47,198 nucleotides of DNA from JAJYZP01 sp049964535. GTDB taxonomy: Bacteria > Actinomycetota > Acidimicrobiia > Acidimicrobiales > Acidimicrobiaceae. Each line of letters opens with the position of its first letter. Positions within the stretch are counted from its first letter, which is position 1. The notes under the pieces are model-generated. The model ran no database searches, had not been told where the DNA came from, and saw only the letters and a list, made by a program, of their open reading frames with translations. Positions 16,094-24,039 of this stretch are shown here, piece by piece. A program made the position numbers and the translations under genes. The DNA is taken from assembly GCA_049964535.1 (NCBI GenBank), contig JBMFXG010000002.1, positions 1-47,198 of the forward strand. The letters are read 5' to 3'.

Positions 16094-16519
16094 GTGGATA
16101 AGACAATGCTCCGAGCTCGACTCTCAAAGCGTGATGCTGTGCACTTAGGCGTGCTTCTTGATCGCCTCGATGCGGGTGAGATCTCAGTCCATCAGGTACT
16201 TAATGGAGTCGTCGAGCTCTGCGGTGCACCTGCGCACTGCGAGAGTGGTGCAAGGGGGAGCGCTGCGGAGCACGGAGGGATGACACCACGAGCAGGCTCA
16301 GAACAGGGATTAGAACCGATTGCAGATGAAGAACTCTGGCGAACGTTGGAGCTCATCGATGACGAGGCGGTGCTCGTTGACCGGGATGCTCTGACGAGGC
16401 TGGTGGAGAATCTTCTGACGACGTTGATTGAGACTCGTGCTCCGAGGTCGATTACTTCGGCCATGGTCGGGTTGGAAGGTGCAGGCTCGCTCGCTTTGAA
16501 GCGGTTGGATCGCAAGTAG
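16094..16519 (+). CDS. Hypothetical protein downstream of hemW
   Basis: A predicted 141-residue acidic protein with no recognised domain. The start could be GTG 16094 (5 bases after the hemW stop) or ATG 16106. The N-terminal part is helical (SKRDAVHLGVLLDRLDAGEISVHQVLNGVV). A low-complexity Gly/Ala/Ser region at about residues 47-70 follows, then another helical part ending LVENLLTTLIETRAPRSI...LALKRLDRK. Two Cys residues lie in the middle (ELCGAPAHC). There is no signal peptide or membrane segment. The close spacing suggests co-transcription with hemW. It is likely real but functionally unassigned. Confidence 0.55.
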   Translation: MDKTMLRARLSKRDAVHLGVLLDRLDAGEISVHQVLNGVVELCGAPAHCESGARGSAAEHGGMTPRAGSEQGLEPIADEELWRTLELIDDEAVLVDRDALTRLVENLLTTLIETRAPRSITSAMVGLEGAGSLALKRLDRK

Positions 16520-16707
16520 CTGCCGATACTAGGAGATCTCGCCGCAGACTCCGGACCGGGGCGTTAAAGCGGAGATCGATACGAGATAGGCTGAGAAGGG
16601 CCAAGCGGAGATGGGCTCTCGAGATCGATGCGGCTCGATACCAGGTGCTTGCGATGACGATGACGACGCTGGTGGTGCGGAGCCGTTGAGCATGAAAGAG
16701 GTGAATG

Positions 16708-17028
16708 ATGGCGAACACGACGCCGCCGGGGCAGCAGCAACGCGAAGCCTACGGCGCCCTTGAGAGAGCTTGTACCGCTCTCGTAGCGGGAGATCGTGCG
16801 AGGTTCAGCGATTCCCTCGATAAGGTTCAGGCGCTCGATGGTCGAGGTATCTACGCCGATGTCGTTGCTGCGTTAAAGAGGCTGGCAGCCGTTGTGGAAG
16901 CAGGAGATGATCCAGATGAGCGTTCGGCTGCCCTCGATGAGTTCCGTCGAGTTCTCGGGCCGCACCCACTGGCCTCAATCATCGATGAGCGCTGGCCACC
17001 GACCTCGAGCTCTCAGACTGCGTCGTAA
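16708..17028 (+). CDS. Small hypothetical helical protein
   Basis: About 106 residues. Two adjacent ATGs (16705 and 16708) follow a good ribosome binding site, AAAGAGGTG at 16696-16703. The product is almost all predicted helix (REAYGALERACTALVAGDRARF, YADVVAALKRLAAVVEAGDD, ERSAALDEFRRVLG), with a Ser/Pro-rich tail. No family was recognised. It is separated from the preceding unknown gene by 185 bases in which nothing was identified. Confidence 0.5.
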   Translation: MANTTPPGQQQREAYGALERACTALVAGDRARFSDSLDKVQALDGRGIYADVVAALKRLAAVVEAGDDPDERSAALDEFRRVLGPHPLASIIDERWPPTSSSQTAS

Positions 17029-17823
17029 GAGCGTTACGAAGTTGAAATGGTTGGACTTTGATCGTCGTAGCTCCTGTAGCGGCGAGTCCAGATCCGAGGT
17101 GTGTACTCTTCGGGGCAACTAAGGCCGGTTCGATCCGGAGCGTTCAGGTCTCACCTCGACGATGAGAGCGGATCGCCGTCTTAGCTGGGATCGCTCACAG
17201 AGACGTTGCCGGGGATTGGCTCAGAGGAGTCACGGCTCGGTTGACCCTGTCGGTGTGCTCCAACTCGAACGGAGGCAGTTTCGACGGGTGATCTGTCGGT
17301 GCCGTTGCGAAACCAGTTAGCCACTGTATTCAGCCACATGATCTCCTGGAGGCGTGCGCCGGAGCGTTGACAGTCGAAATCTGTGCTCTCACTGGTTCGC
17401 ACCTTGAGGAGTCTCGGGGAGGTCCACCGTGAGACTGTGGTCGTATCGACGGTGGAGGCCGTTGCACGGTGACGGTATGTAGTGGTTGCTGACCTGTGAA
17501 CGGGAGCTACGGCTGACCCTCGTGGACCTGCAACATGGAGGGCTCAGAGTCCACACCGAAGAACTTTTGTTGTTATGGTGCAAGAACTCGCTCGCTTCTT
17601 AGCTCTCTAGTGTTCGTGTTCAGTCCTCTGAGTTTGCGAGCGAGCAACGCAGATCTCCTCGTGGCGCTCGGTGTCGTAACCCGAGCGGCGAGCGGAACTG
17701 TGGGTCGGACTACCTCGTTCTAACTTTGTGGGGAGGCTCGCTTGGTACTAGGTGTGCTGCCTCTGCAGTATTGTCATCTACTCGCACACGCGCATGTTGA
17801 GGTCGGAGTAGGTTGTGAGAGGT
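17029..17823. other. Gene-poor stretch (0.8 kb) between two convergent gene groups
   Basis: No confident gene. Open frames on both strands (for example 17535-17723 plus and 17389-17583 minus) are short, Arg/Ser-rich and lack ribosome binding sites. One minus-strand 52-codon frame is listed separately. No repeat, tRNA or known riboregulator was recognised. The stretch may be decayed coding sequence or hold 3' untranslated regions of the flanking genes. Confidence 0.4.
17181..17339 (-). CDS. Possible 52-residue peptide gene
   Basis: A minus-strand frame of 52 codons beginning ATG at 17339 with AGGAG only 3 bases upstream (spacing short for a Shine-Dalgarno). The product starts MWLNTVANWFRNGTDRS and continues as a polar Ser/Pro/Gly-rich tail. 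An in-frame GTG at 17402 would give 73 residues. It is downstream of acs by about 480 bases on the same strand. No homologue was recognised. It could be a small regulator, a peptide precursor or chance. Confidence 0.22.
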   Translation of the reverse strand: MWLNTVANWFRNGTDRSPVETASVRVGAHRQGQPSRDSSEPIPGNVSVSDPS

Positions 17824-19815
17824 TCACTCCTCGTCAGCGTTTCGCATAGCCTCTGCCCGGGCTGCAATCTCTTGGACGACACCGGCGTTGGCTAACGTCG
17901 TCACGTCACCGAGCTGGCGCTGTTCGGAGATGTCTTTCAGGAGCCGCCGCATGATCTTTCCCGACCTGGTCTTTGGTAGCTCATCGGTAAAGACGATCGA
18001 CGCAGGACGAGCAATTTTGCCGATCTTGGTGGCAACGTGGTCGCGTAGCTCGAGTATGAGCTCGCGTGATCCCTCGTTGGTCCCCTTCAAGGTCACGAAT
18101 GCAGCGATAGCCTGGCCGGTGGTGTCGTCAATGCGTCCAACTACAGCGGCTTCAGCGACTGCAGGATGATCGACCAGCGCAGATTCGACCTCGAGGGTCG
18201 AGATGCGATGACCGGAGACGTTCATGACGTCATCGACTCGTCCGAGCAGCCAGTAGTAGCCGTCGGTGTCCCGCTTTGCACCATCGCCCGCAAAGTAGAC
18301 CCACTTGTTCTCCTCCGGTCGGGAAAACTTTGACCAGTAGACGTCTTTGAATCGCTCGGGATCTCTGAAGATCGATCGAGCCATCCCGGGCCACGGGTGC
18401 GTCAAGGTGAGGTATCCGCCTCCGCCGAGTGGAACTGAATCGCCGTTATCGTCGACGATGTCGACACCGATCCCTGGAAGCGGCTTCGTTGCCGAACCGG
18501 GTTTTGTGGTAGTGATGCCCGGCAGGGGAGCGATCATGATATGGCCGGTCTCTGTCTGCCACCACGTATCGACGACAGGGCAGGTTCCCCCACCGATGAA
18601 GGTGTGGTACCAGATCCATGCTTCGGGGTTGATCGGTTCACCAACGGTACCGATAATACGGAGCGAAGTCAGATCGTGGGCCTCTGGATAGCTCGTTCCC
18701 CACTTCATGAAGGTACGAATCGCCGTAGGAGCGGTATAGAGCTGTGTGACGCCGTACTTCTCGATGATCTCCCAGTTCCGATCCTTCTCGGGAAAGTTTG
18801 GTACACCTTCGTACAAGACGCTGGTGACACCGTTGGAGAGTGGGCCGTAGACGATGTAGCTGTGCCCGGTCACCCACCCAATGTCGGCAGTACACCAGTA
18901 GACGTCGTTCTCTTGGAGGTCGAAGACCTGGCGATGAGTGGTCGTAACTCCGACGAGGTATCCACCGGTGGTGTGAACGATGCCCTTTGGACGAGCAGTC
19001 GTTCCTGAGGTATAGAGGATGAAGAGAGGGTCCTCTGAGGATGTCTCTGTTGGTGGCTTGGTGTCTGCCTGTCCTTTGATCAGGTCGTGGTAGTAGATGT
19101 CGCGATCGACGGCCATCGGCACGTCTGCTCCGGTTCGAGCGACGACCACAACGTGCTCGATCGTGGGAGTCTCTTGCAGCGCCTCGTCGGCGTACGCTTT
19201 GAGGGCAATGCGGGCACCGTTGCGCCAAGACTCGTCGCAGGTTATGAGTATTTTGGCTTCCGCATCGTTGATTCGGTCGCGTAGGGAGTCCGACGAAAAT
19301 CCTCCGAAGATCACTGAGTGCGGAGCTCCGAGACGAGCGCATGCTAGGAGCGCTATCGGAAGCTCAGGAACCATTCCCATGTAGATGGCGACTCGATCTC
19401 CCTTGGTAACACCGAGCTCCTCGAGACCGTTGGCGAACTTACAGACGTCGTGATAGAGATCTGAGTAGGTGAGGACGCGTGTATCTCCGGGTTCACCCTC
19501 GAAGTAGTAGGCCACTTTGTTGGGATGTGACTCAACGTGTCGATCGAGACAGCTCTCGGTTACGTTGAGTGTTGCGTTGACGAACCATCTTGCAAAGGGA
19601 GCGTTGCTCCAGTCGAGCACTTGATCCCAGGGCTTGGTCCAAGTGATCCCCTTTGCTTGCTCCTCCCAGTAGCGCTCGTAGGACTCGCCATCTCGGTAGA
19701 TCGAAGGATCTGCGAGCGATGCCGTTGCTTGAAAGGCAGGTGATGGTGGAAAAGTCCGTTGCTCATCCATGAGCGCCTCGATTGTGTGGGCTTCTACTCC
19801 TTGGTTCTCTTCCAT
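17824..19815 (-). CDS. acs: Acetyl-CoA synthetase (AMP-forming)
   Basis: A 663-residue enzyme that activates acetate to acetyl-AMP and then acetyl-CoA. Motifs include the adenylate-forming signature ILYTSGTTARPKGIVHTTGG (usually YTSGSTGKPKG), WWQTETGHIMIAPLPG, YFAGDGAKRD, LGRVDDVMNVSGHR and the C-terminal catalytic/acetylation lysine in LPKTRSGKIMRRLLKDI. The start was set at the ATG at 19815, with AAGGGGGAG 6 bases upstream, rather than the in-frame codon at 19857. The length is close to the usual 640-660. The variant signature (Thr and Ala-Arg in place of Ser and Gly-Lys) is unusual, but the family is clear. Confidence 0.93.
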   Translation of the reverse strand: MEENQGVEAHTIEALMDEQRTFPPSPAFQATASLADPSIYRDGESYERYWEEQAKGITWTKPWDQVLDWSNAPFARWFVNATLNVTESCLDRHVESHPNKVAYYFEGEPGDTRVLTYSDLYHDVCKFANGLEELGVTKGDRVAIYMGMVPELPIALLACARLGAPHSVIFGGFSSDSLRDRINDAEAKILITCDESWRNGARIALKAYADEALQETPTIEHVVVVARTGADVPMAVDRDIYYHDLIKGQADTKPPTETSSEDPLFILYTSGTTARPKGIVHTTGGYLVGVTTTHRQVFDLQENDVYWCTADIGWVTGHSYIVYGPLSNGVTSVLYEGVPNFPEKDRNWEIIEKYGVTQLYTAPTAIRTFMKWGTSYPEAHDLTSLRIIGTVGEPINPEAWIWYHTFIGGGTCPVVDTWWQTETGHIMIAPLPGITTTKPGSATKPLPGIGVDIVDDNGDSVPLGGGGYLTLTHPWPGMARSIFRDPERFKDVYWSKFSRPEENKWVYFAGDGAKRDTDGYYWLLGRVDDVMNVSGHRISTLEVESALVDHPAVAEAAVVGRIDDTTGQAIAAFVTLKGTNEGSRELILELRDHVATKIGKIARPASIVFTDELPKTRSGKIMRRLLKDISEQRQLGDVTTLANAGVVQEIAARAEAMRNADEE

Positions 19816-20054
19816 CGGCACTCCCCCTTGTCGTGGGTCGCTAGTTCGGCGATCCAATACCGTTGAGTACCGTCGATCGTACCATGGATGTACGGTGATC
19901 TGATGGTGCTGCCACCGACTTGCACCTCTGAGACCTCATGGTCTAGTGCTCGGTCTCGTGTGAGCGAGGTCCAAGACCTGGGAGTTCGTGTAAGAACACG
20001 CGAGTAAGCCTCTGAGTCGATCTGAGAGTCACTCAGACCGGCTGTGGAGGTCAA
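19794..20054 (-). CDS. Possible short gene overlapping the acs start
   Basis: An 86-codon frame from TTG 20054 that ends 22 bases inside acs. The product has a balanced, soluble-protein composition (SQIDSEAYSRVLTRTPRSW, DHEVSEVQVGG, GTQRYWIAELATHD), unlike the Arg/Ser-rich shadow frames nearby, and the overlap would couple it to acs. It has no clear ribosome binding site and no recognised family. It may be a real small gene or the remnant of one. Confidence 0.25.
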   Translation of the reverse strand: MTSTAGLSDSQIDSEAYSRVLTRTPRSWTSLTRDRALDHEVSEVQVGGSTIRSPYIHGTIDGTQRYWIAELATHDKGECRWKRTKE

Positions 20055-20234
20055 TGTCTGGATTTGGTCGGCACTCTCGTCCGCTTACCTGCATCGTCGC
20101 TGTCGTGTCGGTTGAGGGCGCTCTCTCGAACTTGTCTCGACGCAGTGCTCGACCCAAACCTTTGTGTTCTGCGCGGAGGGAAGATCTGGTCGCTATCGGT
20201 GTGGCGTGGCTCGACTGAGGTTGAGTGCAGAGCC
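20055..20234. other. Intergenic stretch upstream of acs, part of a 0.4 kb non-assigned region
   Basis: Together with the weak frame 19794-20054 this makes about 420 bases without a confident gene between acs and the phosphatase gene. Long overlapping open frames occur on both strands, but none has a recognisable product or ribosome binding site. The acs promoter probably lies here. Confidence 0.35.
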
Positions 20235-21221
20235 CTATGGCTGGGAGCGATTCGAGAGGAGATCTGGAGCGTGAGCCTCGAACCATTGAAAGGCGCTTTG
20301 GAGCGCAACGACGGGCGCTCGGAGGTAGGGACGGACCTGTCGAGGCTCGATTCCATGTGAGCAGAAGTACTCTCGGAGCTGCGCTAGTCGCAGAGGCGTT
20401 CGATAGAGATTCGAGAGAGCATAGTCCTCGACGATATCTGTGAACGAGACGCCAGCGCGGTACTGAAGCAGGGCGGCAACGATTCCGGTTCTGTCTTTGC
20501 CGGCGGTGCAGTGAAAGAGCGTGACGGAGTCGGAGGCGTCCTCTAACAGGGAGATGACTCTGCGTAGGTCTTGGAGGTGATGCTCGAGGAGGTCGGTGTA
20601 CATCGCTGCCATATCGGCATCTTCAACGATGTTCAGGTCACCTTGGCCGATGGCTTCGAGCGCATCGTCGAATCCCTTGATTCGACCTCGTAGCGGTACT
20701 TCGATGATCTCGAGTTTCGAAGCGAACTCCTGAGGCACCGCTGTCGGTGCAAGTGCTCGCTCGGTCGGCGTGCGAAGGTCGATGATGCGGGAAAGTCCGA
20801 GATCGATCAAGGTCGACCATGTACCGCGAGAGACAAGAGCGAGATTCTCGCTTCGGTAGTACCGTCCCCAAGGCAGCGTGAGCTGTGTACCGACGTATCC
20901 TCCGAGATCTCTAAAGTTGCTAAGGCCCTCGAGACTGATTCTCCGTTGGCGTATTGAGAAGTGCTGGTCACCAATGGTCACCTTGGCGACCATTGGTGGT
21001 GTGATGACCGATGCGATGCGGAGATGGGCTCGGCCGTGCACTCGATCGATTTGAACGGTTCCCTCGTGGAGTCGTTCTCCGGTGACGACATGATGGAGTA
21101 ACGCACGGGTTGGGCCCTGGTCGATCTCTGACGCATCGAGCGGAGCGCGGCTGGGCAGTGCCCAGGTGAGAGAGGAACCGTCAGGGCTGATATGAGCCGC
21201 TATCGGCTGAGAGGTTGACAC
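20235..21221 (-). CDS. Tyrosine/serine protein phosphatase with N-terminal accessory domain
   Basis: A 328-residue protein. The C-terminal two-thirds is a dual-specificity phosphatase related to Mycobacterium tuberculosis PtpB: GLSNFRDLGGYVG at about residues 97-110 and the P-loop HCTAGKDRTG at about 237-246 (catalytic Cys 238, Arg 244). The Lys and Asp within the loop are typical of PtpB-like enzymes, which also act on phosphoinositides. The first about 95 residues form a separate beta-rich domain (fibronectin-like in feel; inference). The start is GTG 21221 without a strong ribosome binding site. There is no signal peptide. It is a single gene upstream of acs on the same strand; the substrate is unknown. 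Confidence 0.85.
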   Translation of the reverse strand: MSTSQPIAAHISPDGSSLTWALPSRAPLDASEIDQGPTRALLHHVVTGERLHEGTVQIDRVHGRAHLRIASVITPPMVAKVTIGDQHFSIRQRRISLEGLSNFRDLGGYVGTQLTLPWGRYYRSENLALVSRGTWSTLIDLGLSRIIDLRTPTERALAPTAVPQEFASKLEIIEVPLRGRIKGFDDALEAIGQGDLNIVEDADMAAMYTDLLEHHLQDLRRVISLLEDASDSVTLFHCTAGKDRTGIVAALLQYRAGVSFTDIVEDYALSNLYRTPLRLAQLREYFCSHGIEPRQVRPYLRAPVVALQSAFQWFEAHAPDLLSNRSQP

Positions 21222-21482
21222 CCACTCACTTTAGTAGCGTTCTAAGGTTTGCTCCCCTGACGCTCGAAGCTCCTCGTCGTGTTGGGAGAGTGGGAGGAGA
21301 GCGCCGGAGACCCCCTACCAGCGTCAAGTCTCTCGATGCGCAGTTGCTCAGCACGTTCAGCTAGTGAGATGGAACTGTGGCGCTCGAGACGAGGATTCTC
21401 GAGCGGAGACCGCAGTGACCTCTCTTTGCTGGACGGTGTTGAAACGTGACGTGGTCGTATCCTCGATCACGTTGGTTGGTAA

Positions 21483-21962
21483 CTACAGCCCTCCCGTCGG
21501 TACCTCTTGAGCCTGGCTTTGGGCGGAGAGCGTAAAGCGAAGCGACGAGGCGATGAACGGCAACGAGAGCGGCGGTGCAAACTGTGCGGTCACATGAACA
21601 AGCACTGCAGCCCCGACCGTCTGAGTGGTCGTGGAGATCTGTCCTTCGCTGGAGGGCCACGGAGATTGAGGAACGCAAGATTGAACCTGCGCGTTCGCTT
21701 CGATCGGATCGATAGCGAGCGTACCGGATTGATAGAAGTCACTCTGAGACAGTGCACGAGCGCCAACGAGGGCACAGCTCTGTGCAATGTGTGAGAGTCG
21801 AAGTTGCAGTATGACGGCGCTCGCTAGGTTGACAACAACGACCAGTATGGTGACCGCTACCATCAGTACGACGGGTGCGAGGAGAAGGGCGGATCCCTGC
21901 TCGCCTTCGTGCTCGACATCAGGGCCACGTGGCCGACGTGAACACCTCCTCACGATGCGCAT
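21483..21962 (-). CDS. TadE/TadG-like pseudopilin (third of three)
   Basis: About 159 residues from the ATG at 21962, with GGAGG 9 bases upstream. The basic N-terminus is followed by EQGSALLLAPVVLMVAVTIL, a class III-type prepilin leader with one membrane helix and an extracellular domain. Two Cys residues (QSCALVG and VQSCVP) could form a disulfide. It is the last gene of the pilus operon and overlaps the preceding gene by 13 bases. It resembles the actinobacterial Rv3654c/TadE-like group. It is probably a minor pilin or Tad assembly component processed by a prepilin peptidase encoded elsewhere. Confidence 0.75.
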   Translation of the reverse strand: MRIVRRCSRRPRGPDVEHEGEQGSALLLAPVVLMVAVTILVVVVNLASAVILQLRLSHIAQSCALVGARALSQSDFYQSGTLAIDPIEANAQVQSCVPQSPWPSSEGQISTTTQTVGAAVLVHVTAQFAPPLSLPFIASSLRFTLSAQSQAQEVPTGGL

Positions 21963-22414
21963 GAGACACCGCCTCCGGGTATGAGATATGCATCGGTTGG
22001 AGTGGTCGAGGTAGCAGAGATCTTCACGGAGGCTGCGCCACCGAGGAGGCTCCATGGTAGGAGTTCAACCACGGTCTCTGCTCGCACGGTGATCATGGAA
22101 CAGCTCGTTGCCGAGCCGGAAACGGACACGGTGACCGCTTCGCCGAGCCAGTTCTGCGTCTGATACTGCCGTGACAGATTCTCCCCACTTGGATCGTTTG
22201 CTAAGGCGAGAACGAGTGATCGAGAGCGTGCTGAGGCGGCATCCATGAGTGAGAGCTTGGTCAATCCGACTCGGACTATTGCGAAGATTCCGGTTACAAA
22301 GAAGAGCATGACTAAGGTGACAAGCGCAAGAGTTTCAACCCCTGCTAAGCCCTCTTCGTTCGCATTGTCTCTGTTGTGATGGCGGTCGGAGAACGAGGTG
22401 GGCCGACCGTTCAT
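21950..22414 (-). CDS. TadE-like pseudopilin (second of three)
   Basis: About 154 residues. The start was chosen at the ATG at 22414 because AAGGAGG lies 6 bases upstream; a longer frame starts at 22444. The N-terminal leader EEGLAGVETLALVTLVMLFFVTGIF has the TadE-type AGVE motif followed by a hydrophobic helix. The rest is a beta-rich domain with a possible disulfide (TSCSM ... VSCAS). It is flanked by other pseudopilin genes with overlapping or near-overlapping junctions. It probably contributes to the Tad/Flp pilus. Confidence 0.78.
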   Translation of the reverse strand: MNGRPTSFSDRHHNRDNANEEGLAGVETLALVTLVMLFFVTGIFAIVRVGLTKLSLMDAASARSRSLVLALANDPSGENLSRQYQTQNWLGEAVTVSVSGSATSCSMITVRAETVVELLPWSLLGGAASVKISATSTTPTDAYLIPGGGVSCAS

Positions 22415-22430
22415 GGGATGCCTCCTTGTT

Positions 22431-22850
22431 CTAGGGCGCAGCACTCGCTACCTCGCGAGCCTGGCTTGCGTGGACCGACAGGGTCGACAGCCCTAAGTAG
22501 TGCAGCACGGGATCTGAGGAGACGGGTAGGACAGCGGTGAGGGTAAGCGATGTTGACCGAGCGCTCGTCGTCCACTGTGCCTCCGCCACGCCCAAGGATC
22601 TGCTCCACAGACGTGTGATAGTCGCCTCCGCTGCTGTAACAGAGGATCCTCCTCCCGGCATCGGTGCTAGGGCCGCCGTGGTGACAGCGCTGTTTGCTAT
22701 GGCTTGAAGGTGGAGAAATTCAAGGCCTACGATACCGAGTTGGGCGATAACGGTGAATACGGTCAGTATCACCGCTATTGCTATCGAAGTTGATATGACT
22801 CCTCCGCCGTCAGACGACGAGAGACGTGATGGGGTCTCTGCTCTTTGCAA
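22431..22850 (-). CDS. TadE-like pseudopilin (first of three)
   Basis: About 139 residues starting TTG 22850, 6 bases after the stop of the preceding prepilin-like gene. The leader SSDGGGVISTSIAIAVILTV contains the GVIST motif also seen in the neighbouring gene (GEGVISTAIVV), so the two probably share a processing peptidase. One hydrophobic helix is followed by a Ser/Thr/Ala-rich extracellular domain. The start lacks a clear Shine-Dalgarno, so translation probably depends on termination of the upstream gene. Confidence 0.68.
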   Translation of the reverse strand: MQRAETPSRLSSSDGGGVISTSIAIAVILTVFTVIAQLGIVGLEFLHLQAIANSAVTTAALAPMPGGGSSVTAAEATITRLWSRSLGVAEAQWTTSARSTSLTLTAVLPVSSDPVLHYLGLSTLSVHASQAREVASAAP

Positions 22851-22856
22851 GGAGGG

Positions 22857-23312
22857 TTACTGCCCGAGCTGGGCAACTTGATTGGATATGCCAGTCGTTG
22901 TCGTGGCCATGATGGTCTTGAACGCCACCCACATCCCGACTGCTAGGAAGGCAATGATGAGTACCACGATGGCCGTGGAGATCACGCCTTCTCCTGTCTC
23001 ATCGCTCATAGGAGTGTCGAACTGCAAGCGACCAAGTTGCGGGACTCCTACCACGAGCGCCAAGACTGCAGAGAGCAGGCTCGTACACGGCGCAACAACA
23101 GATCCCCATATCAAACTTGCAAGCTTCGATGACCACGTACCAACAAGCCGAGCCGGTCGATGGGGTCGCACCGGAGCGGGCGACGCAGTCGTGGCCTCTA
23201 ATACAGATTGACGAGCGATAGGCCCTTGATTAGAGTCAATAACTTCAGAGTCTCGAGCTGTTGAGCTTTGAGCTCTTGACATACTTACGGAACGAACTGT
23301 GGACAAATCCAT
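22857..23312 (-). CDS. Flp prepilin-like protein with long N-terminal extension
   Basis: The last 50 residues (from Met at 23009) look like a Flp-type pilin: DETGEGVISTAIVV, then a hydrophobic helix and a short tail rich in Thr. In the same frame about 100 residues precede this, with a polar part and a second hydrophobic segment (about residues 66-90). The long form is supported by GGAGGTAA, located at the end of the upstream gene and 10 bases before the ATG at 23312. The short form has no ribosome binding site. A long N-terminal extension is unusual for a prepilin, whose leaders are normally 10-30 residues. This is the only major-pilin candidate in the locus. Confidence 0.6.
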   Translation of the reverse strand: MDLSTVRSVSMSRAQSSTARDSEVIDSNQGPIARQSVLEATTASPAPVRPHRPARLVGTWSSKLASLIWGSVVAPCTSLLSAVLALVVGVPQLGRLQFDTPMSDETGEGVISTAIVVLIIAFLAVGMWVAFKTIMATTTTGISNQVAQLGQ

Positions 23313-23320
23313 TGTCTTAT

Positions 23321-23683
23321 TTACCTCCATCCTTGGATCAAATCAATGTATCTCATGTACTTCGATGTGTCAAGTGGTTTTATCACAGATTCTGTACGAC
23401 CGTCCTTGGGGGATGAGGCAGCGGAAACGGGGTCCTCAAGTTTGATGACTGGAGTACCATGACCGCGTTCTCGTGCGCTGTATTCGTTGCCATGCTCGGC
23501 GCCTGTAAGCGCTGATAGCTTCTCAACTGCGGAGTCGATCGCTCGGCTGTAAGACTCACTCACTCTGTAGCGATCCTTTCCTCGCGATAGCAGAGGATTT
23601 GAGGGTGAGGTGCTTCGAGGAGGATCCGTTGTAGAGCTCTTCGGACAAGGCGCAGTTAGTAGTCTCGAGATGTCGAAGACCAC
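23321..23683 (-). CDS. Hypothetical protein, first gene of the pseudopilin cluster
   Basis: 120 residues, polar and charged, without membrane segment or signal peptide. Start GTG 23683 with AAGGAGAG 12 bases upstream. The middle contains GKDRYRVSESYSRAIDSAVEKLSALTG, a probable helix; the rest is low-complexity. No family was recognised. Its stop codon lies inside the sequence that forms the ribosome binding site of the next gene, which argues that it is translated and coupled to the prepilin-like gene. It probably has a pilus-related cytoplasmic role or a regulatory one; this is guilt by association only. Confidence 0.5.
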   Translation of the reverse strand: MVFDISRLLTAPCPKSSTTDPPRSTSPSNPLLSRGKDRYRVSESYSRAIDSAVEKLSALTGAEHGNEYSARERGHGTPVIKLEDPVSAASSPKDGRTESVIKPLDTSKYMRYIDLIQGWR

Positions 23684-24039
23684 GTCGACCTGCTTCTCTC
23701 CTTGATGCTCCTTGGCGAATCATGTGAGATACTGCGGCATTGGAGTGTTCAACGACGTACGGCCATCGATGATTGCTGGTTTAGCAAAGACCATTGCAAG
23801 GTTCGAGGTGTGAGCCGAGAGGTTCCTTCTGATCTGTTCTGGGCCATGAGAGGAGCGTGGAGGTGGCAAGACATCTCGGGCGTGTAATCGTCTCGTCGGT
23901 GTCCGACGCGGACGAGCGGTTGTGCTGGCCGGTCTGTACCATAGCTTTGACCATAGCTATGACCGCAGATACCCAATAGGAGGAGTCGTCGGTCTCCCCT
24001 AGGGCTGGTGTTCTCTGGCCTTCTCGATCGTGGGGGCTC
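23684..24039. other. Intergenic stretch between the MFS gene and the pseudopilin cluster
   Basis: 356 bases without a supported gene; a 61-codon plus-strand frame (23702-23887) is not convincing. It probably carries the promoter of the pseudopilin cluster. Its only clear structure is the tandem 12-base repeat at 23938-23961. Confidence 0.4.
23938..23961. repeat. Tandem 12-base repeat ACCATAGCT(T/A)TG x2
   Basis: Two abutting copies, ACCATAGCTTTG and ACCATAGCTATG, differ at one base. The second copy contains the perfect 10-base palindrome CATAGCTATG. It lies 255 bases upstream of the first pseudopilin-cluster gene and 79 bases beyond the MFS stop. A regulator site is possible. Confidence 0.4.

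Noticed and set aside
17115..17145. T-arm-like sequence GGTTCGATCC
   Set aside because: No acceptor stem, D arm or anticodon arm could be fitted around it.
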